From Galeopsis tetrahit (taxonomy: Eukaryota; Streptophyta; Magnoliopsida; Lamiales; Lamiaceae): DNA of 64,000 nucleotides. The translations under genes and the position numbers were made by a program. The stretch spans positions 58,338,063 to 58,402,062 of the forward strand of contig OY776120.1 in assembly GCA_963675135.1 (NCBI GenBank). Reading direction: 5' to 3'. A model generated the notes under the pieces. That model had not been told where the DNA came from. It worked only from the letters and a program-made list of their open reading frames with translations, and did not search any database. Positions within the stretch are counted from its first letter, which is position 1. Each line of letters opens with the position of its first letter. Shown piece by piece: positions 23,101-35,146 of this stretch.

Positions 23101-23576
23101 TACATTGTTTTAGAGATGCTGATTAGGCTGGCAACAGTGATGACCGTTCCTCCACAAGTTCTTATGTTGTTTTTCTTGGTGCTAATCCTATCTCTTGGTC
23201 CTCCAAGAAACAAAAATTGATTGCTCGTTCCTCAACAGAAGCTGAGTATCGTGCTATTGCCTCCGCTGCCTCTGAAGTTCAATGGTTAAAATCTCCGCTT
23301 CATGAGCTATGCTTCACAATCTCAGACTTGCCTGTTATCTATTGTGACAACATTGGAGCCACTTATCTCTGCTCAAATCCTGTCTTTCACTCCCGAATGA
23401 AGCACATTGCAATCGATTTCCATTTTTTTAGAGACTTGATCAAGACATCTCAACTAAGGGTCTCACATGTCTCCTCTACGGATCAACTTGCTGATGCACT
23501 TTCAAATCCCCTTTCTCGCCTCCGTCTCCAACTTCTTATGACCAAGATTGGACTCTCCTACGACGCTCCATCTTGA
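20196..23576 (+). pseudogene. Copia pol fragment (protease to RNase H), multiply broken
   Basis: Protease WILDSEASHH near 20345 has Glu where DSGA is expected. The zinc-binding part before integrase follows in a shifted frame (HARLGHPSSK, CDSCKCSKSH). Integrase carries DVWSSP, YSDNGGEF and the final catalytic Glu in MSECRHRHVV, and a TAG replacing the usual Trp in TY-stop-PHAVYVATY at about 21289. The segment 22180-22215 is a deletion junction removing the integrase-RT linker. RT has VNNAFLH, YGLKQAPRTWYYAL and YVDDLILTGN (22296-22934), then TAA in SL-stop-YLQLTRP. RNase H has DAD-stop-AG (TAG for Trp), SSTEAEYRA and a Leu-rich end to TGA at 23574-23576. Confidence 0.88.
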
Positions 23577-23583
23577 GGGGGCG

Positions 23584-23770
23584 TATTAGGCATATACAAA
23601 TATATTAAGAGATATTATATATATATCTTGTATAATATATTTTATATATCTTTATTTTCCTTAATTAGAGATTTATGATAAATAAGTTTTGTATCTATAA
23701 ATACTTCCTTCATGTACTCTTTACATTTATTCAATGAAATCATAATTTTCCTATTCATTGTTTTTCTATA
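23584..23770 (+). repeat. 3' LTR of copia element 2
   Basis: It follows the polypurine tract TGAGGGGGCG (23574-23583). The first bases read TATTAGGCATATAC, where a TG start is expected. A TATA box CTATAAATA lies at 23695-23703. The end is TTTTTCTATA at 23770, where CA is expected. About 187 bp. Confidence 0.7.
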
Positions 23771-24261
23771 CTGGATACATATATTTACAGTCAAACTGTC
23801 GGTGTAGGATTAATTACAAATCTATTTTTTCGTTTTTATGAGAAGGGATTAATTACAAATAGGACGCAGTATATTAGATATACCGTGTTCATTAAATTAA
23901 TTAAAGTGATCAATTTTGACTTTTCACAAAAAAAAAAAAGTTGTCAGCAAATCGATAAGCATTATCTTTAGAGGAAAATCTCATTTCTTGTTATTCAAAG
24001 TCAAACATTCCAACTCAAAGTCAAAAGTCAAAAGTCAAAGCGCCCTCAAATCCTATTTTGAAATGATAAAATGGAGGGATGTCATTGGGGGAGTTTAAGT
24101 TCGAACTTGCGAGCCCCGTTCGGGGTGGGATTGACCCGATCCCTACCAGATTTGCAAAGGGTCTTGATTTCTATAGAATCAATCTCGTGAATCTATCATA
24201 TATATATATATATTGTATTCATATTACGGGAGTTCTTGAGGTACTGTGGTAGAAGGACTTG
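23771..24261. other. Non-coding stretch
   Basis: No gene. A direct repeat of GGATTAATTACAAAT occurs near 23809 and 23846. GAGCCCCGTTCGGGGTGGG near 24112 is a GC-rich palindromic block. The coding relic at 24262 may begin after this. Confidence 0.4.
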
Positions 24262-24540
24262 AATTTTTTTCGGTGGTGGTGGAGTCCGACTCCAAGATTG
24301 TTGTCGAAGCAATCAATTGGGAGGGACAGGATGACTAAGTGTTTGAAGATTATGTGAGAGGATGCAATGAGTTTCATTGTTTCTTTACATGTAGTTTTAC
24401 TTTTGTTCGTCGTGATGTTAATTAAGTGCCAAATTCTATTGCTAGGACATTAAGATCCTTTTCGAGGTCCAATTATTGGGTCGAATCTCCAACTTTTGTA
24501 TACAATCTTCTCAGTAATATTTGTTCAAACTACGAATAAA
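24262..24540 (+). pseudogene. RNase H-like (RVT_3) domain relic
   Basis: One frame reads VVVESDSKIVVEAINW, then FTFVRRDVN-stop-VPNSIART. In the plant RVT_3 RNase H domain found at LINE C-termini and in related orphan genes, these correspond to the ESDS strand with a catalytic Asp and to the FV.R..N..A..LA helix. Two in-frame TAA codons (after QDD and after RRDVN) break it; the second sits where Gln, Arg or Val is usual. Only this domain survives, so the parent, a LINE or a captured gene, is undecided. Confidence 0.65.
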
Positions 24541-25084
24541 ACTGTTTTTGTTTGCCTTAAAAAAATACCTTAAAAAATTATTTGCGCATAGTTGGCCAAC
24601 ATTAAATGTGTTATTTTTAAGTTTTATATGAAAATTAACGGTTGTTTAAAACACTCATATGAAGTATGTTTTAATTTGAATAATTAATGATTTGATGTTA
24701 TTTTTTTAATTGTAATTAAAATATATTTAAAAATGGGGTGAGGCGGGTTGGAACCGTTGGGTCCACGGGGCTGGTCCCGGGACTGGTAATTTCCCAGTGG
24801 AGCGGGTCTTGGGAAATATTAAACTCATCTCAAATTCGACTGGTTGTCATCCTCAGATGCAAGTGTAGAGATTAATTTTGTGTCTAAAAATTGATAATTA
24901 ATTACTTCTACTAAAGATCAATTAGTTAGAAAAATAAGTAAGGAAGACTTTGATTAGAGATAATACCTTTTTAACAATATTTTGTCTTGTTTACACAATA
25001 ATACATTAACCAATTACATGATACAGAGTATCTTTTATCATTTATGAACTATTCTTTTCACGCTTCCTCACAAACATGAATCCT
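24541..25084. other. Non-coding stretch with a GC-rich block
   Basis: AT-rich except at about 24725-24830, where GAGGCGGGTTGGAACC, GGTCCCGGGACTGG and GAGCGGGTCTTGGG occur. The style resembles hAT-MITE subterminal regions but no paired ends were found. Confidence 0.4.
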
Positions 25085-25833
25085 TGTTGGTTTTAGAAGT
25101 GAGTGTTAAGATTGAACGAAGGTAAAAGTCTAGAGGGGGTGAATAAACTTTTAAACTTTTTCCAAAATATCAGAGTAAAGTAAGTTTCTGTCTAGTCAGC
25201 TGATCTAACTCATCTTGTCTTATATCAAACTAGTCTTTCAACCAGTAAACTAATCAACAATCAAGTTATATCAAATACTGTTTAGTATGCGAATTTTATA
25301 TGAGCCCTTTTAGTTAATACTCACTCTTTGATATGAAAAATACTTCTTGAGTAATATAGTTCTTATGTCAACTCGTCTACCCAGCTAGATAGTTAATCCG
25401 ACTGTTTATACGAATATCTTTTAGAACTATAAAGAAATATAAAACTATAAAGTAAATGACACAAGATTTATAGTGGTTTAGCAACTACCTACATCCACTC
25501 TCACAATACCAATTGTGAAATTCACTCTTATTGTTGTAAGTTCCAAGTCTAAGACTTTGATCTTATTGAATACACCACCAGATGTATCTTCGATCAACTA
25601 GTATTTTACAAGTTACTAGCACACTTGTTTTACAAGAATTCCAACTTTAAAACAAATAAAACTTCTTTGTGTTGATATCTAAGCTTCTTGAGTCGTCTTC
25701 TTCAAAACTGGGCTTGATTCTTGATCTTCTTTAACTTTGTGAGTTTTCTTGCTTTGAATCGCTTGAATGCTCTCTAAGACTTTAGTATTTGGATTTTCAG
25801 TATCAGTAGACTTTTCCATTCGAAGATCAACCT

Positions 25834-25843
25834 CTATTTATAG
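25834..25843 (-). promoter_or_regulatory. TATA box in left LTR, copia element 3
   Basis: The complement reads CTATAAATAG. The counterpart in the right LTR is at 31321-31330. Confidence 0.55.
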
Positions 25844-26168
25844 ATAGTAATTCTCAAGGTAGTTTGATGGAGTAACTAACCTCTCTTGAATTAACTTTTA
25901 CAACTTCCAATAACAGTTTCTTAACCTCCTTTAACCTTTTATAACTTCTTCTTGATATGGTTATTCAGTTAGTTTGTTATTCAGTTATTTCTGTTACAAC
26001 TTTCTTTTGTTATCCTTCTTTATTCTTTAAGCACAACTTCCTTCTGTACTTAGAATAATTCTGCTTCCTTCTTCTCTGACTTGTCTTGTCCGATATAAAT
26101 CTTCTCGTCTTCCTTAAGTCAGCTTGTGTAGGTCTTCTTGTCTTCAGCTCTGGTCTAGTCTTCCATCT

Positions 26169-27780
26169 TGTTGGGATATGAACTCACCCCTTTAGGCTTG
26201 ATATGATTATGATGTAATTAGTTTTGATGGCCAAAACACTTAATTAGTTTAGTGATCTGATAGGATAAGTTGAGATGTATAGAACAACTTATAGTTTCTT
26301 AGTTTAGTCTAAGTGAGATCAGCTATATGTATATCAGCTGAGATCACATTTGGTTTTACACGCTTTCACTCAGGATTTGAAGAGTAGAAGACTAAGAAGA
26401 TCTTGAAGATTGAAGGAAGACCAAATTTGAAGAAACAGATGAGAATGCCCTTGTATGCCTTATCAGCTGATATGGACTTCCAAAGATGTCTAATGATTAA
26501 AGTTCTCAAGACTTAGAATGATTCAAATCAGATGAGAAGACAAAGATTAAAATCAGATGAGTTGGACTCAGCTGATAATCAAAATCAGATCAAAAAATTA
26601 CTTCATGACAGATAGGATACTCCACTTACAAGATCCGATCAGATAAGTATCAGACGAGATCAAGTACCAGATCAGATGAACATTAGATCAAACGAGTACC
26701 AAGATCAAATGAGTACAAGATCAGCCGACTAAGAATCTGCATGAAAGATAAGTATGAATCTCGAAGGTATTGACTTTCCATATCCAAAGAAGGCAAGTTC
26801 CAGATTTGGTGGAATCAATATCAATCAAGAAACAATCAAGAGATCATGCTGCAATCAAGGTTAATCACAACGACTAGTTTCTCCTAACGGCTAGTTGATT
26901 GATTGATTAGCCCTATAAATGCAAGATTAAATCAAAGTGAGGAACACGGAAACTATACACAGTTATCAAGCTTACAAAGAACAAACCCAGCTGATTGAAG
27001 CAAAAAGCATTCGAAGAAAAGTTCTTCAAGCCTGTTTTAAATTCATTAGTTTCCTCACCAATAAGAAACCGAACCACGTTTATCATTATATATATTTATT
27101 GGTTTAGGCATAGTGGTTAATCAATCTGTTGCTTGAACCATTAGTTAGATATAGTTCAAACAACCCAAATCCAAACACTCTAGCCAGTATAAGGTTTAGT
27201 TGTTCAAACTGTAAGAGTACAAGTGCTCATAAACAATTGTGGAGACCGTAGCAATTTGGTGATTGCTCAGAGCTCAAAGTCCTCCTTTTGGGACTCAAAA
27301 GGACAAGACCTTTGATTTGGTGATTAAAGGATTAACATCACGAGTAGATCGTGATAGTGGACGTAGGATTGTATATCCGAACCACTATAACCCCTGATGT
27401 TATTTACTTTATTTTGTCATTTCAATTCAGCATTCTTACTGCACTTATTATTCATATTGCATACTACTTTCAAAGTGATTTTAAAAAGGAGGCCATCTAA
27501 ATAAGAGTTCAAATCCAGCAGACATCAAGTCAGCTGAGTACTTAATTTGGCTAAAGGGTTTTTCACATATATAAAGAATGAGTCTACACAAAAGGCCCAT
27601 AGTATTCAGCAAACTAATATTCAGTAAATCACTAAGTAAGTTGAATCAACAGACTTGTCAATCCAGTAGACTAAGTGTATCAGCTGAGTAGCTCACACTC
27701 AGTCTTGATTTTTTTTTAAAGTCTATTCACCCCTCCTCTCTAGACTTTAAACCCATTCACTACTCGTTCAGGGACCAACA
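26169..27780 (+). mobile_element. Solo LTR, Sirevirus-like, plus orientation
   Basis: It starts TGTTGGGATATGAAC and ends GGGACCAACA, 1,612 bp. It is flanked by CATCT (26164-26168) and CGTCT (27781-27785), a 5-bp duplication with one change. It lies inside the left LTR of copia element 3, whose sequence resumes directly after it. Its termini are the inverse of those of the LTR at 46132-47848. No internal region is present, so it is the product of LTR-LTR recombination. Confidence 0.88.
26913..26922 (+). promoter_or_regulatory. TATA box in solo LTR
   Basis: CTATAAATGC on the plus strand, at the position in the LTR equivalent to the TATA boxes of the related LTRs. Confidence 0.5.
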
Positions 27781-27898
27781 CGTCTCATCTGTGCTTGTCT
27801 TCTATTCTATTATAACTAATATTATCTAACTAACCATTACTTTAAGCTTTATTAGCTTAGTCAGCCTTAGACTAATTTACATCAAGTATAAGCTTCTT

Positions 27899-29011
27899 GA
27901 CTTGAACGAATTTCAGGCAATATATATTGACTAACTACTTCCCCTCAAGCATAAGGGTTCGTAGTAGTAATGGAAGTATTCGACCAATTAGTATCGAACT
28001 AGGAGGTGGGTGTGTGTAATGAGTCCCTGGAGTTGTATGTTGACATAAGCAATGTAACTACGTTTTCGGGTTTTGAATTTCTAAAATTAAGTTAGCTTAC
28101 TACCAAGATGCAAGAAATTAAATCAAACACCAACCTAGAAACTAACAAGTGATTTAAACTACTAAAAATAAGCAAATAACCATAAAAAACAATTACCACA
28201 ACTTAGTAGGAAATATTACTACCAAAACAAGAAATTGACAATTAAAACAATAAACAACTACGAATATAATTCGGATGTTCTCTACCTAGTGAAATCGAGA
28301 GAAATTGTTTTTACTTTGTAAATGCTTCAATTAAGGTTTGCTAAGAGCACCTAAATGCTAGGATGACAACTATTTCCCTTCGGGTAATATAGTCTTAATT
28401 CTAAGATGTTCCCAAACCCAGTAATAAGATTTTCTTCCTAATCCTCACCAACTACTCAAAGAACCATTCAAGTAATTAATGTCTTTTAATGGGGTTCTAA
28501 TACGATTATCTCTCTCTCGACGAATTAAAGGTATAACTAACACATTTGCATACCCACAACTCACACCATAAGTATAAACATGTCCATGTAACTCTCGTCT
28601 ACGCTAAACATGTATCTAAATATGGATTAATAGAAGTTAACACACAAAGTACCAATAATTCCTAATAGAAGAAACAATAAGCTTAATATCAACAATAACA
28701 AAACTCAATCAATTCCAAAACTCAATATTCACATAGTTTTGAACACCCAAAGCATAAAATAGATTAGTCCATGGTGTTTGGAGCAACACCCATGGCTAAG
28801 ATAACACAAGAGAATGAAATAAACATGAAACTTGTAATTAAATACCAAAAGAGAGTATGGTTTGAAGTCACCTTGTTGTTACTTCAAAATACCTAGCTAT
28901 TACAAAAGAGTAGAGCATTGTTCTTAAAAAAATCTAGGGCTAGTCTTTTGTGAAATATTGCATACATGCATTCCATCCCAATTAGGCAAGTCAAAACCCT
29001 AAGCTCAAAAG
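27899..29011. other. Non-coding filler replacing the pol region of copia element 3
   Basis: There is no frame of note. The A-rich text (CTAACAAGTGATTTAAACTACTAAAA and similar) differs in style from the flanking copia sequence. It joins a truncated LTR on the left and gag on the right, so it is either a rearranged remnant or an undefined insertion. Confidence 0.4.
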
Positions 29012-30418
29012 TCAAATTAAGTCAATTTTAAAAAATTTGCGGGTCATAAGCATGGATCCGGGCTGAATCAAAAGACGGAAAGAATTAACAGAAGATACCT
29101 CGATTTCCTCCTTGGCCATGAAGGCGAAATCATCATCACAATCATGATCATTACTTGTGAGATATCTAGAAGAAGACGAAGGTAACTCATCTGATTCCAC
29201 ATCTGACTCATCGTTAGCTAACATAACCTTCTTATCTCTCGAGTAACGATGATCTCGTCTAGCCTTCCTCTCTTCACGATCTTCTGAACTCAGATCTGGA
29301 CATTCATAGATGTAATAACCTGGTTTCTCACAGTTATAACACAAAATTTCGTTAGAAGATTTCTTGATAGGTGTGTCATCTCATCTCCTATACTTTCTAC
29401 GATCATACGAGTTCCTATCTCTTCTATCAGACGAGTTCATATCTCTTCTTGTTTTAGAAGAGACTTCAGCCCTTCTCTTTTCAGAAGAGTTTCGGTCCCT
29501 CCTAGGCACAGAAGAGTCCCTGTTACCGGAACCCCTATAGTCCTTATAAAACTTCTTATATCTACCATAACGACTATTCTATTTATCAAATCTCTTAATC
29601 ATCAGACTCATTTTCTCCTTCAAACTCAAATCTGACTTTTCTAGTTCATGTATAATGCTGGCAGGTTTATCACTAGGAGCTCTAGACTCTTTAGAAGTAG
29701 ATGCCTTGAAAGCAACATTTTTAATAGCATTCTTGTCCTGGTTATCACTAACTAAGGGATCTTCTTCGTCTAGCTCAAACTCATGCGCCTTAAGAGTTTG
29801 GAAAAGAGTTTCCACATACCAGTTATCTATGTCCTTGATATTCTTAATAATCATTTTAGTAAGCTCCCATCTCCCATCTAAGGACTTGAGCACAATAAGA
29901 TTAATCTCCCTATTGGTGTATTTCTTACCTAACACATCAATATCATTCATTATTTTAGTAAAGCGAGTATCGAGTTGGTCTATAGTTTCACCTGGCTTCA
30001 TTTTGAATGACTTAAATTTCTGAACAATTGTGGTTAACTTGTTTTCTTTGATCAGACTAGTGCATTCACAAAGAATCGCAAGAATATTCCACATTTCCTT
30101 CGCCGACTTACACTTAAGTACTTTACCTAAATACTCGTTAGGCAAAGTATGTAAGATAAGGCTTTTAGCGATACTATCCAGATTATTTTGTTTCATTTCA
30201 TATGTAGACAATTCTAACCTTGGTTTTAGCACGGGTACACCAACAGCTTTGGTAGGGTTGAGAGTGGCAGTGTTTGGAGTCTCAGTAACGATAGGCCCTT
30301 CAGTGATAACCGACCACATGAGATCATGTGTTGAGTTAAAGATGGCTTCCATCCTCAGCTTCTAGTAATCATATTCATCGACTGAAAACTTAGGTAGCTT
30401 TGTTAAGTTAGTATCCAT
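29012..30418 (-). pseudogene. Copia element 3 gag, decayed
   Basis: The start MDTNLTKLPKF is at 30418. A TAG at 30362-30364 stands where the gag motif DYWKLRMEA normally has Trp. The UBN2 domain follows (LHTLPNEYL, AKEMWNIL, GETIDQLDTRF). Stops occur at 29579 (TAG) and near 29382 (TGA) with the frame otherwise open across an Arg/Ser-rich linker. The zinc knuckle reads CYNCEKPGYYIYEC near 29340; the zinc-binding His of C-x2-C-x4-H-x4-C is Tyr. Homology to gag ends near 29099 and the last residues are junction sequence. Confidence 0.85.
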
Positions 30419-30555
30419 AAGGAGAGAAATCAAGATAAGATAATACAAGAAATTTTTTTCAGTAAGTATTTTTCAAAGATCAATTCTCTTTGGAAACCTA
30501 GACTTTCCCCAAAGTCTAATGGCTATCAAGATACTGCAGTCCGGTTAGAACTACT

Positions 30556-30567
30556 GCTCTGATACCA
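30556..30567 (-). other. Primer-binding site of copia element 3
   Basis: The complement is TGGTATCAGAGC, a perfect copia initiator-Met PBS, two bases inside the LTR boundary at 30570. Confidence 0.9.
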
Positions 30568-31735
30568 CTTGCTAGTCCCAGAAGTGAGTGTTAAGATTGG
30601 ACGAAGGTAAAAGTCTAAAGGGGAGGGGTGAATAGATTTTTAAACTTTTTCCAAAATATTAGAGTAAAGTAAGCTTCTGTATAGTCAGTTGATCTAACTC
30701 AGCTTGTCTTATAGCAAACTAGTCTTTCAACCAGTAAACTAATCAACAATCAAGATATATCAAATATTATTTAGTATGCGGATTTTATATGAGCCCTTTT
30801 AGTTTATACTCACTCTTTGATATGAAAAATACTTCTTAAGTAATCTAGTTCTTATGTCAACTCGTCTACTCATCTAGATAGTTAATTCGACTGTTTATAC
30901 GAGTATCTTTTATAACTATAAAGAAATATAAAACTGTAAAGTAAATGACACAAGATTTATAGTGGTTCAACAACTGCCTACATCTACTCTCACAATACCA
31001 ATTGCGAAATTCACTCTTGTTGTTTTAAGTCCCAAGTCTAAGACTTTGATCTTATCGAATACACCACTAAATGTATCTTCAATCAATTAGTATTTTACAA
31101 GTTACTAGTACACTTGTTTTACGAGAATTCCAACTTTAAAACAAATAAAATTTTTCTGTGTTGATATCTAAGCCTCTTGAGTCAACTTCTTCAAAACTGG
31201 GCTTGATTCTTGATCTTCTTCAACTCTGTGAGTTTTCTTGCTTTGAATCGCTTGAATGCTCTAAGACTTTAATACTTGGATTTTCAGTATCAGTAGTCTT
31301 TTCCATTCGAAGATCAACCTCTATTTATAGATAGTAATTCTCAAGGTAGTTTGTTGGAGTAACTAACCTTTCTCTAATTAACTTCTACAACTTCCAATAA
31401 ATGTTTCTTAACCTCCTTTGACCTTTTATAACTTCTTCTTGATATGGTTATTCAATTAGTTTGTTATTCAGTTAGTTCTGTTATAACTTCCTTTTGTTAT
31501 CCTTCTTTATTCTTTAAGCACGACTTCCTTCTGTACTTAGAATAATTTTACTTCCTTCTTCTCTGACCTGTCTTGTCTGATATAAGTCTTTTCGTCTTCC
31601 TTAATTCAGCTTGTGTAGGTCTTCTTGTCTTCAGCTCTGGTCTAGTCTTGTGTCTCAACTCTGTTTATCTTCTCTTCTATTCTAAATGAGTTTATCTATT
31701 TAACCATTACTTTAATCTTTATCAGGTTAGTCAAC

Positions 31736-32438
31736 TGATGTGGCCAAAATATGTCATCCTTGGAGATGACGACACATGGATATAAGATGAATTAAATCCA
31801 TTTTAGTAAGAGTAATGGTTTGATGGAGAGGATTAATACACCCCTAAGCCCAAAGAGGGAAATAGGTGTAATTGGGCCTTTGGCCCAAATCTGGGGCTCG
31901 ATTGTTCTTGGGCCAAGTGTTCCCAGCCCATGAGGGAAGTCCAGTCTGGATAGATGAGGCCTGAAAGAGAGTCAATCAGAGGGAGGGAAAGGAGTCCACC
32001 GAAAGACCGAGACATAAGGGGTAGTTGAGAAAGAAGAGGAAGAAGGATTCTCCCACTCTCCCACGAAAAGAGGTCAGGTATAAGAAGAGGTTGTTTTACT
32101 TTGTTGACTACGTTTTTACATTAAGAAGATACATTTTTACGTTATTCATAAGAACTATACGAGAAACACACTAAAAATACAGAAAACTCCACGATACTTG
32201 CGAGAATTTCCTTGAATTACAGGGAAATTCCTCTTTGATTCACCCGAGAAAGATTCTGACTTGAGCGTAGGAGATTCCTCGCCGGAATACCCTCTGGCGT
32301 GTTTTTGCAGGTCTTTAAGGAGCTTGAAGGAGGATTATTCGTGGATAAGCTCGCGGGAAAGTGACGATCTAAGCCCACAACCGCCGTAATCTGGATAGGA
32401 ATATTCGGTATCCCTAGTCGTTACTTTCTGACGCAACA
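31736..32438 (+). repeat. 5' LTR of Tat element
   Basis: TG...CA, 703 bp. It matches 41760-42293 except for about 170 bp near the start that the 3' LTR lacks. A weak TATA-like GGTATAAGAAG is at 32077-32087. Confidence 0.9.
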
Positions 32439-32460
32439 ATTGGCACCGTCTTTGGGAAAC
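32439..32460 (+). other. Primer-binding site of Tat element
   Basis: TTGGCACCGTCTTTGGGAA directly after the LTR resembles the TGGCGCCGTCTGTGGGAA-type PBS common in Tat elements. Confidence 0.7.
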
Positions 32461-32494
32461 TTTTGAGCTAACAAGTGAGAAAGTTTCGTACGAA

Positions 32495-34186
32495 ATGGGC
32501 GGAGAACAGGATCTGACGAAGCAGATTAAGGAAAAGGGAGATACCACCTCTCCTTTCCCTCCGCCTCCTTCGGGTTTTCCCCCAAACAGAAATCTAGGGA
32601 AACAACCCATAAACACTACAGTGGAAGATAACCCTCTCGCACCCGAAGGGAATGCGACGGGTACTTCAGGAGCCTCTGGAAGCGGGATCAATAGAGACAC
32701 TCCCCCTTCCAACGCACAACCGGAGCTCCTCACTATCTCTCAAGATCAATTAGATGCAATGACTGCCCAAGCAGTGGAAAGAATAATGACTTCTCGTGGA
32801 GTCCGTACCTTCGGCCCCACTCCACCAATGAATGAAAATACGAAGCCAAAGGATCCGGAGCGCATGATTGATTCCTCTTTGGCCCCTTCCAGGAATGAAG
32901 GATTCCCCCGAGATCAAGAAGATAAAATACCCTCTCAGGCCGAGAGGAGTGTTCCCAAACGAACCCCCAGGAGGAACACGAAAGCAGTTCCTGAAAGGAC
33001 TTTTGACACGGAGATTGGAGAAAGCAAAGATGACACTTATCAAGGAGTCGTCAGTGATCAAGTACAAGCCCTCCGAGAAGAAATGAAGAACATGAGGAAA
33101 CAAATGGCTGATAACGTAAGTAAATCTCCTTATATTACTGGTTATCAGTTTACTTCGAATATTTTGCAAGATGAATTACCCTCTAATTTCAAATCTTTGA
33201 ACTTTGAATACAATGGTACGGCGGATCCTTATGTGCACCTGGTGAGATTTGAAAATGTCGCCCTGTTGCACCGCTATGGAGAGGGCGTCAAGTGCAGGGT
33301 CTTCTTAACCACTCTATCTAAAGCTGCACATCAGTGGTTTACGCAATTGGGACCAGACACCATCCACTCTTGGTCGGAGTTTAGCGAACTGTTCTTGCAT
33401 CAATTCGCTAGTACTAGGAGGCAGCCTAGAGCTACCCTTACCCTGTTCAACATGAGACATGGAGATAATGAAAGCCTTCGAGATTTTCTGAAAAGATTTA
33501 ATCAAGCAGCCCTGGAAGTACCTACGGCCTCTTCTGAAGTTAAGATCAATGCCCTTACCAACGGGTTGAAGGACGGAGACCTCTTCACCTCCCTGGCTAA
33601 GAAACCAGTATAGACCTTTGATGAATTATTAAGAAGAGCCAAGAAATACCTCACCGTGGTGGAAGTACGAAAGGCCAAATGCTTCGAAACTAAACCAATG
33701 GGAAGAAATGGAGAGCGAAGAAGAGAAATCATACCTAGGAGGCCCAGTCCCGAGAGATACAAAAGTTTAAGGAGCACTAGAAGCGTGAAGGAAGAAGAAG
33801 CAACACGCTCGGGTCCCAGGGGAAGGTTTGAGAAATATACCCCTCTGAGAATAGAGCCAGTAGAAGTCCTAGAGGTAGGAGGGGATCACCCTAACATGAA
33901 GTTCCCCTATTCCAGAAACAGAGGTCCTCAAAATCCTAAATCTGATAAGTTCTACCGGTTCCACACTGATTACGGTCATGATACAAATCAGTGCTGACAC
34001 TTGAAGGATGAGATAGAATGAATGATCCAAGCAGGACATCTTAAAGAATTCACATTCAGGGATAGGTAGGGCCCTCGGGGGCAAAAGAGGAAAGACCCGG
34101 AGGGGAAACCAGATGAGAACAGGAGAGAGCAGAGGAAGGATACATAAGATCAATCTCCTCCTCCCCAGAATAGGGGGACAATCCAC
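32495..34186 (+). pseudogene. Tat gag, with five nonsense codons
   Basis: It starts MGGEQDLTKQ and has a long Pro/Ser-rich N-terminus. The retrotransposon gag domain follows (YNGTADPYVHLVRFEN, HQWFTQLGPDTIHSW, ESLRDFLKRFNQAALEV). TAG at 33611, TGA at 33995 and 34019, TAG at 34067 and TAA at 34145 break a single frame that otherwise runs on. The first sits in PV-stop-TFDELLRRA, the second after a Cys in FYRFHTDYGHDTNQC, a knuckle-like region. The product would be the capsid. It lies about 55 bp after the PBS. Confidence 0.9.
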
Positions 34187-35134
34187 ATGATTATGGGAGG
34201 TCCCACCGATGGAGATTCCTTCAGACAGAGGAAGCAGAGTGTTAGATCGTTGAAGATTGAGAGAAACGTGGAGCACAGAGAGATAGGAAAGATGACAGTA
34301 GTTCCGGGCATTCATTTCGGACCAGAAGATGCGGGAGAACCGAGGGAAACTCATAATGACGCTCAAGTCATTACCACGGACATCGCAGGGTATGACATTG
34401 CGAGAATTTTTGTGGATATGGGAAGCTCTGCGGACATCATGTTCCTGTAATGTTTCAAGAAGATGGAGCTGAACATAAAGCTTAGGCCAGTGGAAACTGC
34501 TCTTTATGGATTCTCAGGGGGTGCCATTCAACCCCTCGGTTCGGCATTATTGCAAGTAGGGCTAGGGACTGCCCCTTACCGATGTGTACAAGTGATATAG
34601 TTTTTGATAGTAGACGTTCCATCCTCATACAATGTGGTGATGGGAAGACCAAGCTTGAACATCTTCCAGACAGTAATTTCCACCTTCCACATGAAGATGA
34701 AATTTCCCGCCTCGGGGGGAGTGGGAGAGATACGTGGAGATCAGTATCAAGTAAGGAAGTGCTATGTAGAATCAGTGAAGATAGCAGGCAAGACTATGTT
34801 CCGGGGGTTGGAAAGATTTAAAGGAGAGGACACCGAGTTGAAAAAGCAAAGAGTGGGTGAATTGGCAGGGGAACAACCCAAAATCAAAGCAGATGAGGAA
34901 CTGATGAATAATGAGCTCTACGTAGGAAAAAAAGGATTCATAACCAGAATTGGTACCCATATGGACCCAGAACTTAAAGAGAGAATGATAGCCACTCTTT
35001 GAAAGAATGCAGACATATTTGCTTTCACCCCAGCAGATATGACGGGTATCCCTCCAGAGATAGCAGTACACCACCTCAATGTAGATCCCAGGGCGAAACC
35101 AGTAAAGCAAAAACTGAGAAATTTTGGTAAATAA
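34187..35134 (+). pseudogene. Tat protease and RT N-terminus
   Basis: Same frame as gag. YDIARIFVDMGSSADIMFL near 34390 is the aspartic protease active site, with DMGSS in place of the usual D[TS]GSS. IVDVPSSYNVVMGRPSLN near 34604 is the conserved flap/C-terminal strand. Stops occur at 34448 (TAA), 34598 (TAG), 35000 (TGA) and 35132 (TAA). The region leads into the RT, with NADIFAFTPADMTGIPPEIA before it. Confidence 0.88.
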
Positions 35135-35146
35135 AAGAATCTTATT

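Larger units (their letters stand above)
20196..23770 (+). mobile_element. 5'-truncated Ty1/copia element 2 (pol plus 3' LTR)
   Basis: It begins abruptly in a pol linker just before the protease, without 5' LTR, PBS or gag, and ends with PPT and a short 3' LTR. Orientation is opposite to copia element 1. The short LTR and pol style suggest an Ale-like lineage, but this is tentative. Confidence 0.8.
25085..27898 (-). repeat. Left (3') LTR of copia element 3, interrupted and truncated
   Basis: The segments 25085-26168 and 27786-27898 together match 30570-31735 plus 42299-42330. Homology stops after AAGCTTCT near 27898, so the last ~200 bp and the polypurine tract are missing here. Confidence 0.85.

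Noticed and set aside
32335..33169. Minus-strand frames of 132 and 139 codons opposite the Tat gag
   Set aside because: No domain, no conserved motif; gag on the plus strand explains the codon structure.
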